Source: Mytilus californianus
Lineage: Eukaryota > Mollusca > Bivalvia > Mytilida > Mytilidae
DNA: 64,000 bases
Assembly: GCF_021869535.1 (NCBI RefSeq)
Contig: NW_026262582.1
Span: 60,524,851-60,588,850 of the forward strand
Direction: 5' to 3'
Shown piece by piece: positions 14,301 through 29,300 of the stretch. Position numbers and translations under genes: made by a program. Below the pieces are notes generated by a model. It searched no databases. It was not told the DNA's origin and saw nothing but the letters and a program-made list of their open reading frames with translations. Within the stretch, counting starts at the first letter, position 1; each line of letters starts with the position of its first letter.

Positions 14301-17300
14301 ATGATATGAGTAATTAGCATAGGATAACTAATCATTTTTGTAGAATATAAAAAGAATCATAAGATTTCATATTACACTTCTCTTTTTCGTTTAGTTCCTA
14401 CAATTAAAAATCAAGTTTTGAGGTATCCATCTTCTTTCTCAAACATGTAGTTTTATACTACGTCAATCATCAGAATTTCATGAGGCAGCAAAAGTTTTGC
14501 GTCCTATTAGGAATGAATAAATATTACACTTTCAGTGTACCCTAAAATAGAGGACCACCATGTCTTAGTTTATGTTCTACTAGTAGTATCGAAGTTTTAA
14601 ACATACCAATTCTTATATTATTTTTTTTAAAGCAACATCTCTTTTTTCATAGAAAAACAAAGGATATGGGGTATCAATCCATGACACAAAATCAGTATAA
14701 GAACAGCAATAAAAAACACACAAAAAGCAACGGAACAGCGCTTTAATTGCTGTATTTAATCTCAAAGTCACATTGAGACCATCAACACGGAGCAAAAAGG
14801 CTCTCACCTCACTGCAAGTGTAAGACGACCCCTAGCACCAGCAAGAGCGAAATATTTTGCAAAAAGAATTTGGATAGAATTCGTAAGATGTTACACCACC
14901 AAATTGGGCACAGTCAAAAAGGAAAGTAGCTAGTACATATTTAAAACAAAGTAGTTCTTACGTATAGGTGTAAACATCAAACTATGCAAAACAATTTTTG
15001 GTAAGTCATATAGATATCAAATGAAAGGTGAAGGACTGGTGATCCTTGTAGAATACATTTGACTGATGATTACAAATGATACAAATAGTTTTCTATAAAA
15101 TTGAGGGCGTACATTGCCTATTACTCATATATAAAGTACCTGGTTTGGTTTATCCAAAGTTTCGGTATAACCAGTAAATAACGGTATACTGATCCCCATA
15201 AATATTTGCATGTTGATTTTTTTTATTGTCCGGAATACCGGAATACTAGTAGAATAAGCTTATTGTTCCCGCTTTCCGTAAAAAAGGCAATGTCTGTTCC
15301 ACGATATTATGTCATTGTTCCGTCCAAACAAATAATGAAGGTTAAGAAAACATATTGGTTTATTGGTAATGAAAGCATTTGAAGACTGGTACGATTGAAG
15401 TTAGAAAAATGTGTCTAAGCAGAGTAACATGTCTTCCTGAAGAGTTTTTTTATCTTCTGAATAAACACGTCCACAGCCTGGCTCAGCTTGTCTAGTACAA
15501 AACGTGTTAATATCATAATAGATATAAGAAGATGTGGTATAAGTGCCAAAATGCAACTCTCCATCCAAGTCACAATATATAAAAGTAAACCATTATAGGT
15601 TGTCGTTCTGGATATGTATGTAATAGTTACCACTGGACATTAGACATCGTTCTCATCGTCATCCTAATCAATCTTCATATAAACAATTACGCGAGCACCT
15701 TACGGTAAAAAGGTACATAAAAAAGTGGTTTATTCCATCATGGTTATCAATCTAAATAAATATAATTTGCTAATTTCGTTATCCTGTTATAAAATACAAG
15801 CACTATCATGGGTCGGAAATTATTTATCCGGGTTATTGTTTTATATGTAATTTATAAACTAATAAATGGCGAATTAACGAAAAAATGATAAGTCAGTACC
15901 GAAGCGCTTACTAAAAAGTTGATTATACATGTCCCTGCGGGGACTTCAAAAGAGCTTTTTACACAAGACAATGAGGACATTTCACTACGAACCTATCTAC
16001 TGGATGTATTGATAATTTTTTTCTATAGTCCTGGATATGCACGTAATTTTAGCCGCTACACGTTCAGCAAACTAAAAAATCGTCTTTCTTGTCTTAAAAT
16101 GCTGAAAACTTTTTTAGTCGCGGTTTCGCTATTGAATTACCCCCCGTAGTATCCTTAGTCCTCTCTGATGCCGTGTCCTCTTTTGCCTCACTTAGAATAC
16201 TATGTAAGAGTCAAGTTACGCCGGTCTGGAGATAAAGCATGTACAGATTTATCATTTACTTTGAAGAGAATGGGATACCAAAAAAACATATCCACAATTT
16301 TGTTTCGCCTATATGTTTTCTAGCCTCAAAATTCTTTTTAATTTTTTTTAAATTGTTAAAATTTCTATTACAATTAATGCACTTTTGATTAATTTGAAAA
16401 AATATAATTTTTATATATCTATATATAATATTTACTTAAAAATAGTATTTATAATGATTATATATACATAGTGAAAACTATTCTTTATTACGTTAAAGAT
16501 TTTATTTACAGTGTACATTTTAAACATATGGACGCGATTTTTGGTTTCTTCATCTTTTCGTTTTTAGGGGCCTGAAGTTGTGAATTCAAACCCCGCACAT
16601 GGCAGGTGCGTTCAACTACAATCTTAATTGACTATGATTATCAGTTGTCACACCAAAATTCGTAGATTCTCTCTTGGCACTCCGGGTTCCTCCACCATTA
16701 CAGACTGATCGCCACGAAATAATCAATAGGGCTGAAAGTTGCGTTGAACACCAATCAATCAATATTTTCGTTTTAGCACCCAGACTCAAGGGTTTGGAGA
16801 TCGATTGAAAACAAAACCAACCATTTCTAATCATAATGTTTCATAAGCAAAATAAAGCCTTAATTTGAATAAATGGAGGGCAAGGCCCCAACCTACGTTC
16901 TCACAAGTACGAGGGTCTGGATGGTTCCTTCATTTCTGTATTCTTCAATTTTTAGACAATTTTTCTCTATTCTTCATATTTTTTGTCCATTATTCTCTAT
17001 TCTGTAAACCACTATCCTCACCCTCAGGTATAGACAGGATTTTTTCACGCATCTTTTGTTCTAACCATGGAAGTATTATATTGACAGGAACTCCAACGAA
17101 AAATTAGCACATACCCATCCCACTGATTTCTTTAAGAAAATAAAAGGTTCCGACTCAGTTTGTCAAGTACGTGATAACTCCTTTGTGGGGTATCTGTGAT
17201 GCCGCCTTCGCCTGTTCTTTTAGCTGGTCTTATCACGTGATTTGGTATCGATTGTCTTTATCTACCTACCAATCTAAATAAACACGGAAACTCCCGCTGT

Positions 17301-20300
17301 TATTTGTGAATCGCCACATGAATAACAACACCTGTTTCCGTTCAATAAATGAAGAACAAAGCTGAAAAGATCGAAAAAATCGGTCCATAGTTAACAGAAT
17401 GACATAACAAAATTAACTGCATTCGGAAAGAGGGCAAGCTTATTTTTAGTTTTGTTGAGTATGTTTTAATCATTGGAACTTGGAAATCGGGAAATATCCG
17501 ATTGGGAAAATTACATGATTCTGAAGTAGAGTGTTTGCAAAAAATAATGTGATGCGCGTGTAGTGTGCCGGATGGTGCCGGATAACTCAAATTTTAAATT
17601 AAAGATTGTAAACTTTTATCGAGTGTAACACAAATATTTATGGTTTTCTCTATCGTAAAATATCGTAAAATGTTATTAACTTATTTATCAAATATGTTTT
17701 AAAGACTAAAAGAGGTTAATAATTACACGCATGTGATGACCTCTACATAGCAATATCAGGTTACGAGACATGCAGATGAATTGTTACACCTTTTATAATA
17801 ATTCCAAAGTTGTAAACAACCTTAAACATTCAACCTAGTCCGAGATTACTCTGACGTCTGACAGATTTATTTTTACGGATGGATTTAAATATTTCTGGAT
17901 GCATTTAAAGAACGATCACCATGATGGGTCCTAAGCAGTTTATTGTTTTGTTATCATGGAAACCAAATTAGAATTTATTTATGTGTTTAAAAGCTTAACA
18001 GTTCTGAAACATCTTACACCGTGTGCTAAGCAATTTATGATTTTGTTTCTTGTTTAATTGCATGAAATATTTGCCATTGGACTTTCAGTAAACAATAAAT
18101 CAAAATATTTGATATTTTTTCGGATCAAAGCTCTTTAACCCCGTCCCTCCCCCCCCCCCCCCCCCCCCCCGGCAAACTTTTGGATTAAATTTTTGTTGGA
18201 AATTCTTTCATTAAACACTTCAGTAAAATATTTGTCAAAGTTAGCAGTAAAACGCGATAATAATTACTGATAAAAACTTTTCCGTTTACTTTACATGAGA
18301 ATTTTATGATTTTCAAGCCTAACTTGTATATAACAGTTACGCGTGTTTAGCCAACGGCACTCTCATGAATAAATCTTACTATTTTAAAATTAATTGTAAC
18401 TTAAACTGAAATGTTTATGGCTTGTGAGTATTTTTACTCTTCAGTTTTTTTGTTTTTTTTTGTCTTTTTAATCGGTGAAAACAGTCGCGGGGATTTCGTT
18501 TCGTTTCTTTTCTTTTTATTTGTTTTTAAGCAGCAAAACCCGTAAAAACTGACATTATATTTGTCATTCACATGGTCGGTAAATGTCATTTCCTTGACAA
18601 TTAAGTACACATCCGGTTATTTTGGTATGTTCCGAAATTACGATCATTCACGAGGTTCCAAAAATTTTATCGGAACCCATGCATCCATAAGACAGTCGAG
18701 TTAATTAACAGATACTTAACGATTTTGCGGCATCGCACTATAAACGTTTGAAGTCCGCTTGTTGGAGTTCCTGTCAATATAATACTTCCATGTTCTAACT
18801 TACTTTATTCATGATAATTATAATTTTGCCATTTTATATATTTGTTTAAGGATTTTTATAGTAAGGACTTGATTTGTTCTATCAGAAATATATATGAATC
18901 GGCAAGCCGAAAAAAAAGGTTAATATTTCTATTTGTTCGACAATCCGTTTGCGCATGCACAAATAATCAATATCATCGTAAAGCATTCCGGATGAGGTTT
19001 CGGATTGCAAATGCGCGTATTGTTGGACGTTTTGAGAATTTGAGCTTGTGTTTTTATATCTAATAAAAGACGACTTAAGAGAAAAAGAGAGAATGGTATT
19101 GCATGCTTTGTAAACAAATGTCTATACTCATTAGGACGGACTTCATAACTTGGCAATAGCGTGGCATGTAAACTGAGAGGAATAAAGTGTAAAAGCACAC
19201 CAGAATTGGTGTTTACCCCCCTTACCTTTACCTGTATCATTGGAGGCAAAATGCGTAAAAATAAGTCTTGGAAAACGGACAAAGCGAATTTTCGTTGCTG
19301 CATGATTTGAAAGTTCTACTACAACTACGATCTGTGAACATGCACTGATGACTGCACTGGAAATCTCGAGCTGGAAATAGTATACCAAGCTTAGAGTATA
19401 AACCCCCTTTTTAGTTTATTCTGTTTAATTATTTTTTTCCCAATTAGAAAAAAAAATATGACATGTTTGCTATTATAAACACAATCTTACTTTAGGGTCA
19501 GCTTACCTGTACTTTCCCCTTTTCTCTTCTTTTCTATGTGTTTCAAATCATTTGACATTCAGTTAAATTAAAAATCAGAATCATTTGACAATTTCATTGA
19601 AACCAAAGAAATGATAAATTCATAATCTTCTTAAGGAATCAAATGTGTACATTGAATCCATAAATCATTTGCCCGACTTTTAACTATCCAGGAAATTCAT
19701 AGGTAAAAAATAAAAACTAGAGACATGTTTGCCCGGGCACTAAAGCACTATCCTGTCCCAGATGCAGGCTTTCCAGTTTTCCAACAAGCATCTTCCCTAT
19801 AATATCGTATCATTTCAATACTTTTTACAAGTAATTTGTGACGAGACCTTTGTACTTGTAACACCGGTTTGTGTTCTGTTAAAATGTTTTACTTTCCGTT
19901 CCTTTCTTGGACAATTCTTTGATGCTGTATTATTCTTTTTTATTTTAAATGCATTTTTTGTATCATGCATGCATATATATCCTGCATGTAAAAGAAACAG
20001 ATATGCCGTAACATGGAATAGCTATACTAGGAATAACTAGTAAGAGCTTTGAACATAGACCCTCTTTTTTTCTTTCTTGTATGAACATTTATTTTAACAT
20101 TTCAATATTTTTTTATCTATTTAATCCGGACTAAAGACAGCACGTATAAACTAGTGTTTAAATTGTAAAATTGTAGTTAAATTACGAAAGCAAACACAAA
20201 TGAAGATAAGTTAAACAAAAATCATGAATTTATTACAAATCTTTTAAAACAAATAGAAGAAAGGGTGAGAAAAAAGGGTACCCATGCCCAATCGCCTATT

Positions 20301-23300
20301 TATCGTGAATAATACTTGAGGGTCTGGGTGGAGTTTACAGAATATAGAATTATGGGGGAAACGCAGAATAACGAACAAAACATATAACATAAAGAGAAAA
20401 AAAGACCAAAAATATAAAGAATAGAAAATAAAAGGGTGATCAAATAGAGAATAATGAGAAAAATTATAAAGAATAGAAAAAAAATGTTTCAAAAAAATTA
20501 AAGAATACAAAATCGATTGAGTCATGACCATCTATCCAGACCCTTATACTTTTGTAGTTGTCCAAGTTTATAAGCATATTATGTTATTTGAAGGATATAA
20601 AATGAAAACACATTAATAACCTCTATGAATTGACACAGATTCAAATAATTTACAACATTCGATTTTTTAATTTATGTTATCAAACTAGTGTCACATATCT
20701 ATCAGAAGTTGTTAAAATATTACTAATTACACCAAACAAATCGCGGCTTAAAAGCCTTTTATCAATTTTATGTAATGCACGCGTACGTTGATTGTAGGCC
20801 CCCTAGTGTTACCACATGTCGAGAAGACTTCAAATGGAAACACAAGATAATTAATTACAAGACGACACGGATCAAAACTTTTGTATATGTATGATTACTT
20901 GGTATTATTCTCTATGTACGTGCAACGAAGATGACAGACAAGTGGATATTAGAAGGAGGGAAGTTGAAAATAGACTTGAACTGTCTTCCAGTTTCGTATA
21001 TATGCAACATTCATCACAGTTCAAGAAATTGGAGGTTAGTTTTCTCAGTAAATTAGAGGTGGGATTAGGGGTGGGGGTCAAGGATACTGGGATCCCCTCA
21101 TGGAGCGACATTTATGCTTAATACATACTAAACGTTTTACAAGTCTCACCTCTAGTGTTGCCCTGCTCGTGCCGCTTTTGAAATCCTCGATCGATCCGCA
21201 TCTGCGAATATCAATTTGCATAAGTTTTTACGATTGCACTACATAGATTAATATCGATCACTGTATAATAAACGAGAACAACTTTGAATATAACATTTAG
21301 ATACATGATAGAGCAGTGACACCCACCTCTTGATTGGAGAATATATTATATTTCAATTTAAATATAGAAACTCTCTACTCGCCATTATAGACTCAGTTTT
21401 ATCGATTACCCCCCCCCCCTCTTTCAATATCCCTGGATCCGACCCTGAAGACTGTACCTTAGAAAATTGTAGCCAACACGTCGTACAAAGTCCACAGTAG
21501 TACATTCACCATTTAAAAGTTTTGTGGGTTTTTTTCAACAAGGAAGTCCATCTTCTCCTTTTCATATTTTCGAACGGATGCTTTAATAGATTAAGTTCTC
21601 ATTTTTACGATGATGTTGTTTGCAGTTTTGATAGCACATCGACAAAGACTAAAAGGTTAGGATGTCTAGCGTAAAACTGCTCGTTTAAGTGGAAATTAAA
21701 ATACTCGGAACCATTGGTTGGTGGAAATCTCGAGTTGCCATCTATATAAAATTCCAATATGTAATCTGCAAACTTCATGCATTTATCGTCAGATGGAGCG
21801 TCTGTTATTAATTCTACAAATCATTCTTCAATATTATTGTTTGGCAAGTAAGCCAAACCAAAGAAATGTGTCGGCCATTTTTTCCAAAATCCGAATTTTT
21901 TTCCTTGTAGTCGTAGTCAACTGGTAATATCTTATATATTGTAGATTTAATATCAGAAACGTTTTTGTATAAAAGTGTACAATAAATAATTAACTTACAT
22001 ATATTCAAATATTTATGATTTAATTCCAGGTAAAATTCCGGAAAAGTAATAAATACAAATTCTGGAAACGTATACTTTAAGTTTTCGGAAACTTAGTATT
22101 GGAACTTTGAAACGCAATACGCCCACTCATGTTTTGACAAAAGGTCGGCCTTAATTGTAATTAGTGTATTAGAAGTCATTATGTTAAAAATGCGTGCAAT
22201 GTATCGGTTAGTCTATGAAAAGGAATATACTATGAATATTAGAGCGAGGGGCTTGATATGTGGTGTGCAGTTGTACAATCATTTGCATATCTAATTTCTA
22301 CGGCGATTAGATCCGGCTGCTCCTTCATCGTCTATTCTCTCTGAAACATTTGCTTACTTTACATGTTAAAGTTTTTGATAAGGTTAGTTTAAGATGAACC
22401 ATTATTGGTAATACAATGATATTTGGTATCTATAGCTTTATTAGAATTTGCACTTCTCATTTCTCTGGAGATTATATGGGTCCACCTCAACCATGATTCA
22501 TTAAGTATAAAGCTATTACATGTGTAGCATGTTAAAGTTTGAGTTTGGATCAGTTTAAGGAGAACCACAGACTAATATGACATTTATGTAAAATGCTGAT
22601 ATCAGAAAGAAGTTGAATTAGTTTGAAAATCATTGCTTATTAACTTTTATACCCATCTGCCCATCGTCACTACTTATAATATTCAACTTCTTAAATAATT
22701 CAAAAGTTATCTGACGCTATTGAAACAGTCATATTTGACGCAATTTTAATATGCTTAGGGCAAATTTTTCTACACACCCATTTAATTTGCTTATGATGAA
22801 ATGCCACTTAATACTAGTATCCCATTTTGTTCTTGCAACAATTTCTATATGCACAAAAAGGGTGCATTGTGCAATCTGAGTCAACTTTTTATGATCGGGA
22901 GTTAAGCCACTTTAAAATGTAAATTTTAGGGAAAGTTGTATGACATTTATGAAAAGATTTAAAAGAACAAAAACAAATATAAGACTTCTAAATCTGCTCC
23001 TACACTCCTAGCACAGCAATCACCTCGTCTGTATTGTTGTCTGTTCTTCCATCCATCTCTTCTTTCAACAACCATTTTCATTACATTTTTCTCAGAAACT
23101 ACTTGGCAAAATGACGTCATAATTGGTCAAGATTTTGACGGGGATGAATTGGAAAGTGTGATTACTTTTATGGACATCTACTTCCTATTTTCTCACACTT
23201 TTCGTTACAAGTGGGTATGCTTAGCATGAGCATTCCACATCTTTGCAGGACTATTTGCCCTTGGGCACCTTGAATGTGATATAGTTTTCAGAAAATTAAA

Positions 23301-26300
23301 GTTATGCTTATTGATTTATACATTTAATTATTTATAGAAAACAAAGACTAGTACAGAACATAATGAAGAGCAAGAATCATTCAAGGAAAACTATCAGAAT
23401 GAGGATAATAAAGAGATATGTTGTATTATCTCCATCAACCTTCTAACTCTGATATTGTCTTTTTAAACCAGGATCTGTCAATATGGTCATGTTTGATGAC
23501 TAGCACATCAATATTACAAATTAACTCATAATGTTTAATAAAAGAATTTGTTCGTATCCTAAGATTATTGCAAAGAGTAGTTTGGCAATTTTATTTCATG
23601 TTTTTGAGAATGACAAGGGGTTAATTTAATTGTATCAAAAGGCAATACTTATGATCTTGAAAAAATGCATCATTGGAAAATTGTCATATGCAGTATGATA
23701 GCTACAAGTAAGGTGATTGGAATCGTTTATTGATTAATAGATTGTTGTTTGGTGAATATACAAGATTCCTTTTAGAAAGATGACAGAGTTGAAATATAAA
23801 TTTATCAGCATAAAACAGCTTTTTCAGTTAAGGCAACGTAAAAAAAGGGACAGATGTACAGTTTGTAACGTGATATCGAGTTCATGTTTTCTTTGAAAAG
23901 TGGATTATATCACTTTTATACTCGGAAAATTATTACTGATATTGATTCAAATATGTGGGGGCATCAAGTTTAACCCATGTCTGTATGTCCCGTCCGTCCA
24001 TCCCGAACGTTCCCAAACTTGGTTGTTCTCCAACTTTAGTTTATCTAAACCAAATGATATAAAACTTATACACAATGCTTATTACCACATAATACATATC
24101 AAGCTCGAAATTGGGAGGCGTTACTTTTACCATTCTTGAGTTATGCCCCTTTATAAACATAAAAATTACTGGATTTTTCGCTTCTGTTCTCTTATTTTAG
24201 TTTGCCTCAAGCAAAAATATTAACTCGTTTACACAATGCATACGTATTACCATAAAACACAGATCAAGATAGAAATTGGGTAGCGTCACTTCTATCGTTC
24301 TTGAGTTAAGCCCCTTTATAAACATAAAACATTGCTGAATTTTTCGTTTCCGTTCTCTAACTTTAGTTTGCCTCAACCAAATGTTAAAAAACTCATACAC
24401 AATGCTTATTACCACAAAAACAAGGCAGGCTCGACATTTACTCGCATCACTTTTATTTTTATTGAGTTATGCCCCTTCATAAACATAAAAATCTCCGAAT
24501 TATTCATTTCAGTTCTCTAACTTTAGTTTGCCTCAACCGAATGTTATAATCACAAAACAGTCTTAACTACGTGAATCCTTTATCTTATTGGGGAAGTTGA
24601 CTCGCGGGGGCATTTGTGGCCCATAGACACATTTTCCATTTATTTTTTATATGAACTGTTTTTTTTTTATTATTTAATCTTTCAGATAGCTTTGGTTGAA
24701 CGAAATAATGGAAACATGTATTTGGGAATATTAGAAGATACAAAGCTGACATTTACAAAGACAATTGTTGGAAAAGTTAAGACGTTTTAAGATTAAAAAT
24801 TCCAGCTATATCATTAAAAGATCAGATGTCCAAACGATTGATACCAAATACATTATAACGCAGACAGACTTGTGTGAAAAAAACCCCAGAATTATTATAA
24901 CAGATGACCATTGACAAAACATTAAACAAAATGTTCAGGATTATATAAGCAAACAAAAATGACTTTCAAATTGATGTATTTTTTAAAATGTTTGTATGCC
25001 ATCACATGATAAATCGAAACAATAAGGAAATTGATTTTTGGCCATGTAGCATTACTTTTGTTTTACATGCTTTCTGAACTGTTCCACTAGAATATTTGTG
25101 ATAAGATAAATTGGACATAATCATAATTGCAATAATTTTGGAATATGTAATAGTATTAAAACTGACAGAGGAAAAAGGTATAATTCATGAACAAAACATT
25201 CTTTATCAGTTTGACTGTCATGACTGTAATGAATAAGACCGTTGGAATTTTCTTTAAAATTTCTTAAAGTTTAATCATGTCGAGTACTTTTATAAATGAC
25301 TTTATCATCCTGTTTTTTTTTTATCGTGGTTGAAACATTGATGGAGTAATTATTTTCTGTTTCCTAAATGTACTTATTTAATTATTTTGTGAATATATTT
25401 AATATTATAAAAATTCACAATTATTAAAACATCCTATGTGGCAAAAAACATTTCAAAGGATTTTCAAAATAAAGTTTATTTCTTTTATGTCATAATAATC
25501 ATAAAGCAATTTCAATGTAGAATGAATTTATTCTGTGTCTTAACCTTAACATAATTACTGTACTTTCATAATAAATTTATTTTATATATTATTATATAAA
25601 ACAAAAATCGCATTGAATGTAGAATAAATTTATTCTGTGTATCAGCCTCACCATACAGATAACTTTACTTTCAAAATAAATTTATTCTACATATTATTAT
25701 AATCATAAATTTTAAGTCACTTAGAGTGTAGAATAAATTTGTTCTGTGTCTCAGCCTCACCATATAGATTACTGGACTTTCAAAATAAATTTATTTTGTA
25801 TATTATTATAATCATACATCACATTGAATGTAGAATAAATTTATTCTATGTTTTTCTCGAACTTATAATAGATGTTAAGGCTCTATAAAATAAATTTATT
25901 TCATATATTATTATAATCATAAATAACATTGAATGTAGAATAAATTTATTCTGTATTTTAGCCTCACCATACAGATAACTTTACTTTCAAAATAAATTTA
26001 TTTTATATAGTCATGCATCACATTAAATGTAGAATAAACTTATTCTGTTTTTCTCGAACTAATAATAGATATAAGGGCTCTATAAAATAAATTTATTTTA
26101 TAAATTATCATATACAGAAAGCACCATGCATTTAGAATAAATTTATTCTATGTTGCATCCTTTACAGAGAGTTGACTAAAAATTTCCAGCTAAGTGTAGA
26201 ATTCAGTATAAATTTATTTTGAAATGTAACAAATAAATACTAATATAACAGAATTGTCTTCGTTTTTCACCTTTTTTACTCAAATACATGGGTTATAGAA

Positions 26301-29300
26301 TAAATTTATTACATTTTGGTCCAAATTTAGCCCCTAATTGCACTTGTCAGAAATTAGAGGGAAAAAAGAGGAAAATTAGTTTTTTCCTTTTTTATTTTGC
26401 TCCCAGTTGGTCGTTATCTCCATTTCCTCAGAGATAACAAAAACGGGTAATTTATTGTTAAGTTTTCATTTAAACTTAACAAAAATTCACTTACTTGTAC
26501 ATGTACCATTTATGTCTTCATAGTCCGAACAACAATACTCTATGTTCCTATAGTAATAAAAATATATGCATAAACATAATTCAATTACAAATAAGACAAG
26601 AATGATGTTCGTTTCTATGCAGTACTTTTCTGTTTATTACGTTAAAACTCATTTTGTACTGTGCAGATACATCAGACCAACTTTATGTATTTATGTATCT
26701 TTCAGAAACGTTATCATGTCGCCACAAATTTCATTTAGCTCTATGACTAATGATAACCCTTAATTACCTCCTTAACTAATTATATATAACCTGACATACA
26801 TGTATAACACAATGAAGATGGTATCAAAGAGTATTAAAATGCCATTCGTATTAGTATGTGCAGTTAGTGGCATGCTGCTTTATATCTTGGTACTCAGAAA
26901 AGGTTCTTTCTTGTTAAAAACACTGTGTTGTGTCTTTGGTTTATTCAAGTTTAATTGTGTTTATTTGTGATCTGTCTGGTAAGGAAAATAAATAAACTAC
27001 AAAAAAGAAAAAAAAGTCATAGTGTTAAAACAGCTTAACCATTGATTGTATTATAACGGTCATACTGTTGCTTTGTATCCAAATCTTGAATGATATATTG
27101 AATTCAATGAGATGGTTAAAAATATTGTAGTATCTTTAAACTATATTGTTAGAACTATACCTTTCTCCGTCCTCACATATTGTACTGGTATGGCCTTTTA
27201 AACTATTCCCTTTATCACTATAGGTTGCAATTCTGTAAATATAGACAATGCAATTTCCCATAGGAACTCCCTTTGCGGCTAAAACTGTGACACTTTTACT
27301 ATGAAGTTTCGTGAAAAATAATATCCTAGAACGGAAAGTTTATATGCACTACTATTTTATTCAAAGGTCAAAATATAGGGCTGTGCGGCATATTTTCAAC
27401 ATTTATATGCCCTGAACTTCTAAGAGTTTAAACTTATACTAAAATTCTATACTACCCTTACCTCCATTTTTGGACCTCCTAAGAATTAAAATTTAGGCGC
27501 TACCATGTTTTTCTATACTGGTTACATTCCCAAGTGATGTCTCTATGAAATGAAACACAGAGATCATAAATGGGAACCAGTACGTTAACAAATTAACATA
27601 TCTATGAATATTATATATCTCCCCAAAAGAGGCGTGGTTTGAAAAACAGCTGTATTTACAAAGTGCAACCTATACAAACATTTATTCAAATAGAAAACAC
27701 TCTAAAAACACTTTTTCTCGCAACAATACTTATTTATCAGAATTATAGTCTTAAAGAAATCACTGCATATACTCTAAGTTTCCCTTTACAGTACATTGTA
27801 TACCCCTACCCCTGTTTCAATTTTTTAAAGAATTTGAAAACAAGACTTTAATTATTGCCAGCTTACCCTATGTGCATGTTTTCTGACATAAACTGTCTAA
27901 AACCTGTTTGAAAATATTCTGATAACAAATTGAAAGCATTTCAAAATACTATAAATGTAATGTTTAGTAGTTAATCATTCCAACATTCAAGATTATACAA
28001 AGTATCCAATCCTGCCTGTGTCTCCAGTCCACATCTTACTGTATGCCTATTTGTCAATGAAAGTTCACAATTTCTGCCTCAAATGGTCAGTTTAGAATTC
28101 ATGTTACAACAGTATCATCCCTAACCATATATCTAACATAAGTTAGTTAATATATGAACTAGAAGTGTTTAAACAAAGCCATATTTGCAAAAGGTGTATT
28201 TATGAAGATATCAGTCTGGTGCATAAATTCACTAAAAGTTTGATAGAAATGACTGCTTACATCTGATTTTTGCATAACTTCCTAGCACAGTTATTGTTTT
28301 CTTTACAAAAGACCTTTAAAATAATAAAATCATAGCATTTAGAAGTTAAATTATCTGTTTTATGACCCAGGGGGAGGCATTTTTCTCTGTTTTTTGCCCC
28401 TGGGGCCTCACATTTGCTAAATTTTTTCCCTGTTTCTAGCAATGTGGAATATTTGGTACATATTTAGGATAGAACACACTATTTAAGTTTTATTGAGGTC
28501 TTTTTGTAATTCTAGCTTGTACTTTTTATGCCGCAGTCACAAAAAAGTACATTTAGGTGTTACGGCTTACTTTTGGTTTATCGACAGGACAAAAGTACCC
28601 CACCAAAAATATTTAAGAAGGATCAATGAGTTGCAATGACTGCGAAGAGTAAATATAAGCACTTCTAAACAATTTAAATTACAAATAGGCATATATTATG
28701 AATTTATTTTTAATTCAGGGCTTTAAGTAAACAATGCATACTGTAAACTGTGAATTTATGCTGACTCATCATAGTTTAGACCCAGGATTTTCTCAATCTT
28801 CATGAAATATTTATAAAACTTCATATTTGAGTTAAATTCTTCAAAATCTCTGAGATAAACAAGATTTTGTGAAATTCTGTATGTTCTAATTTTTAACCCT
28901 ATATAGGTTGCAATTCTGTAAATATAGACAATGCAATTTCCCATAGGAACTCCCTTTGCGGCTAAAACTGTGACACTTTTACTATGAAGTTTCGTGAAAA
29001 ATAATATCCTAGAACGGAAAGTTTATATGCACTACTATTTTATTCAAAGGTCAAAATATAGGGCTGTGCGGCATATTTTCAACATTTATATGCCCTGAAC
29101 TTCTAAGAGTTTAAACTTATACTAAAATTCTATACTACCCTTACCTCCATTTTTGGACCTCCTAAGAATTAAAATTTAGGCGCTACCATGTTTTTCTATA
29201 CTGGTTACATTCCCAAGTGATGTCTCTATGAAATGAAACACAGAGATCATAAATGGGAACCAGTACGTTAACAAATTAACATATCTATGAATATTATATA

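Larger units (their letters stand above)
7945..26408. mobile_element. 18.5-kb element with ~405-bp terminal inverted repeats
   Basis: Left arm 7945-8350 begins AACTGGGAGC; right arm 26007-26408 ends GCTCCCAGTT. The arms match over their length, including ordered palindromic blocks. GGTC flanks both sides (7941-7944 and 26409-26412), a 4-bp target duplication. The right genomic copy keeps the site without the element (around 47,505-47,530). I see no transposase and no coding frame in the interior, which is filled with other repeats. It is therefore non-autonomous, decayed, or built from nested insertions. The superfamily is not identified. Confidence 0.8.

Noticed and set aside
27218-27220. 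Use of ttttag (48,304 in gene 2) as the exon 2 acceptor
   Set aside because: It would put exon 2 out of phase with the signal-peptide exon; the AG seven bases further on fits.
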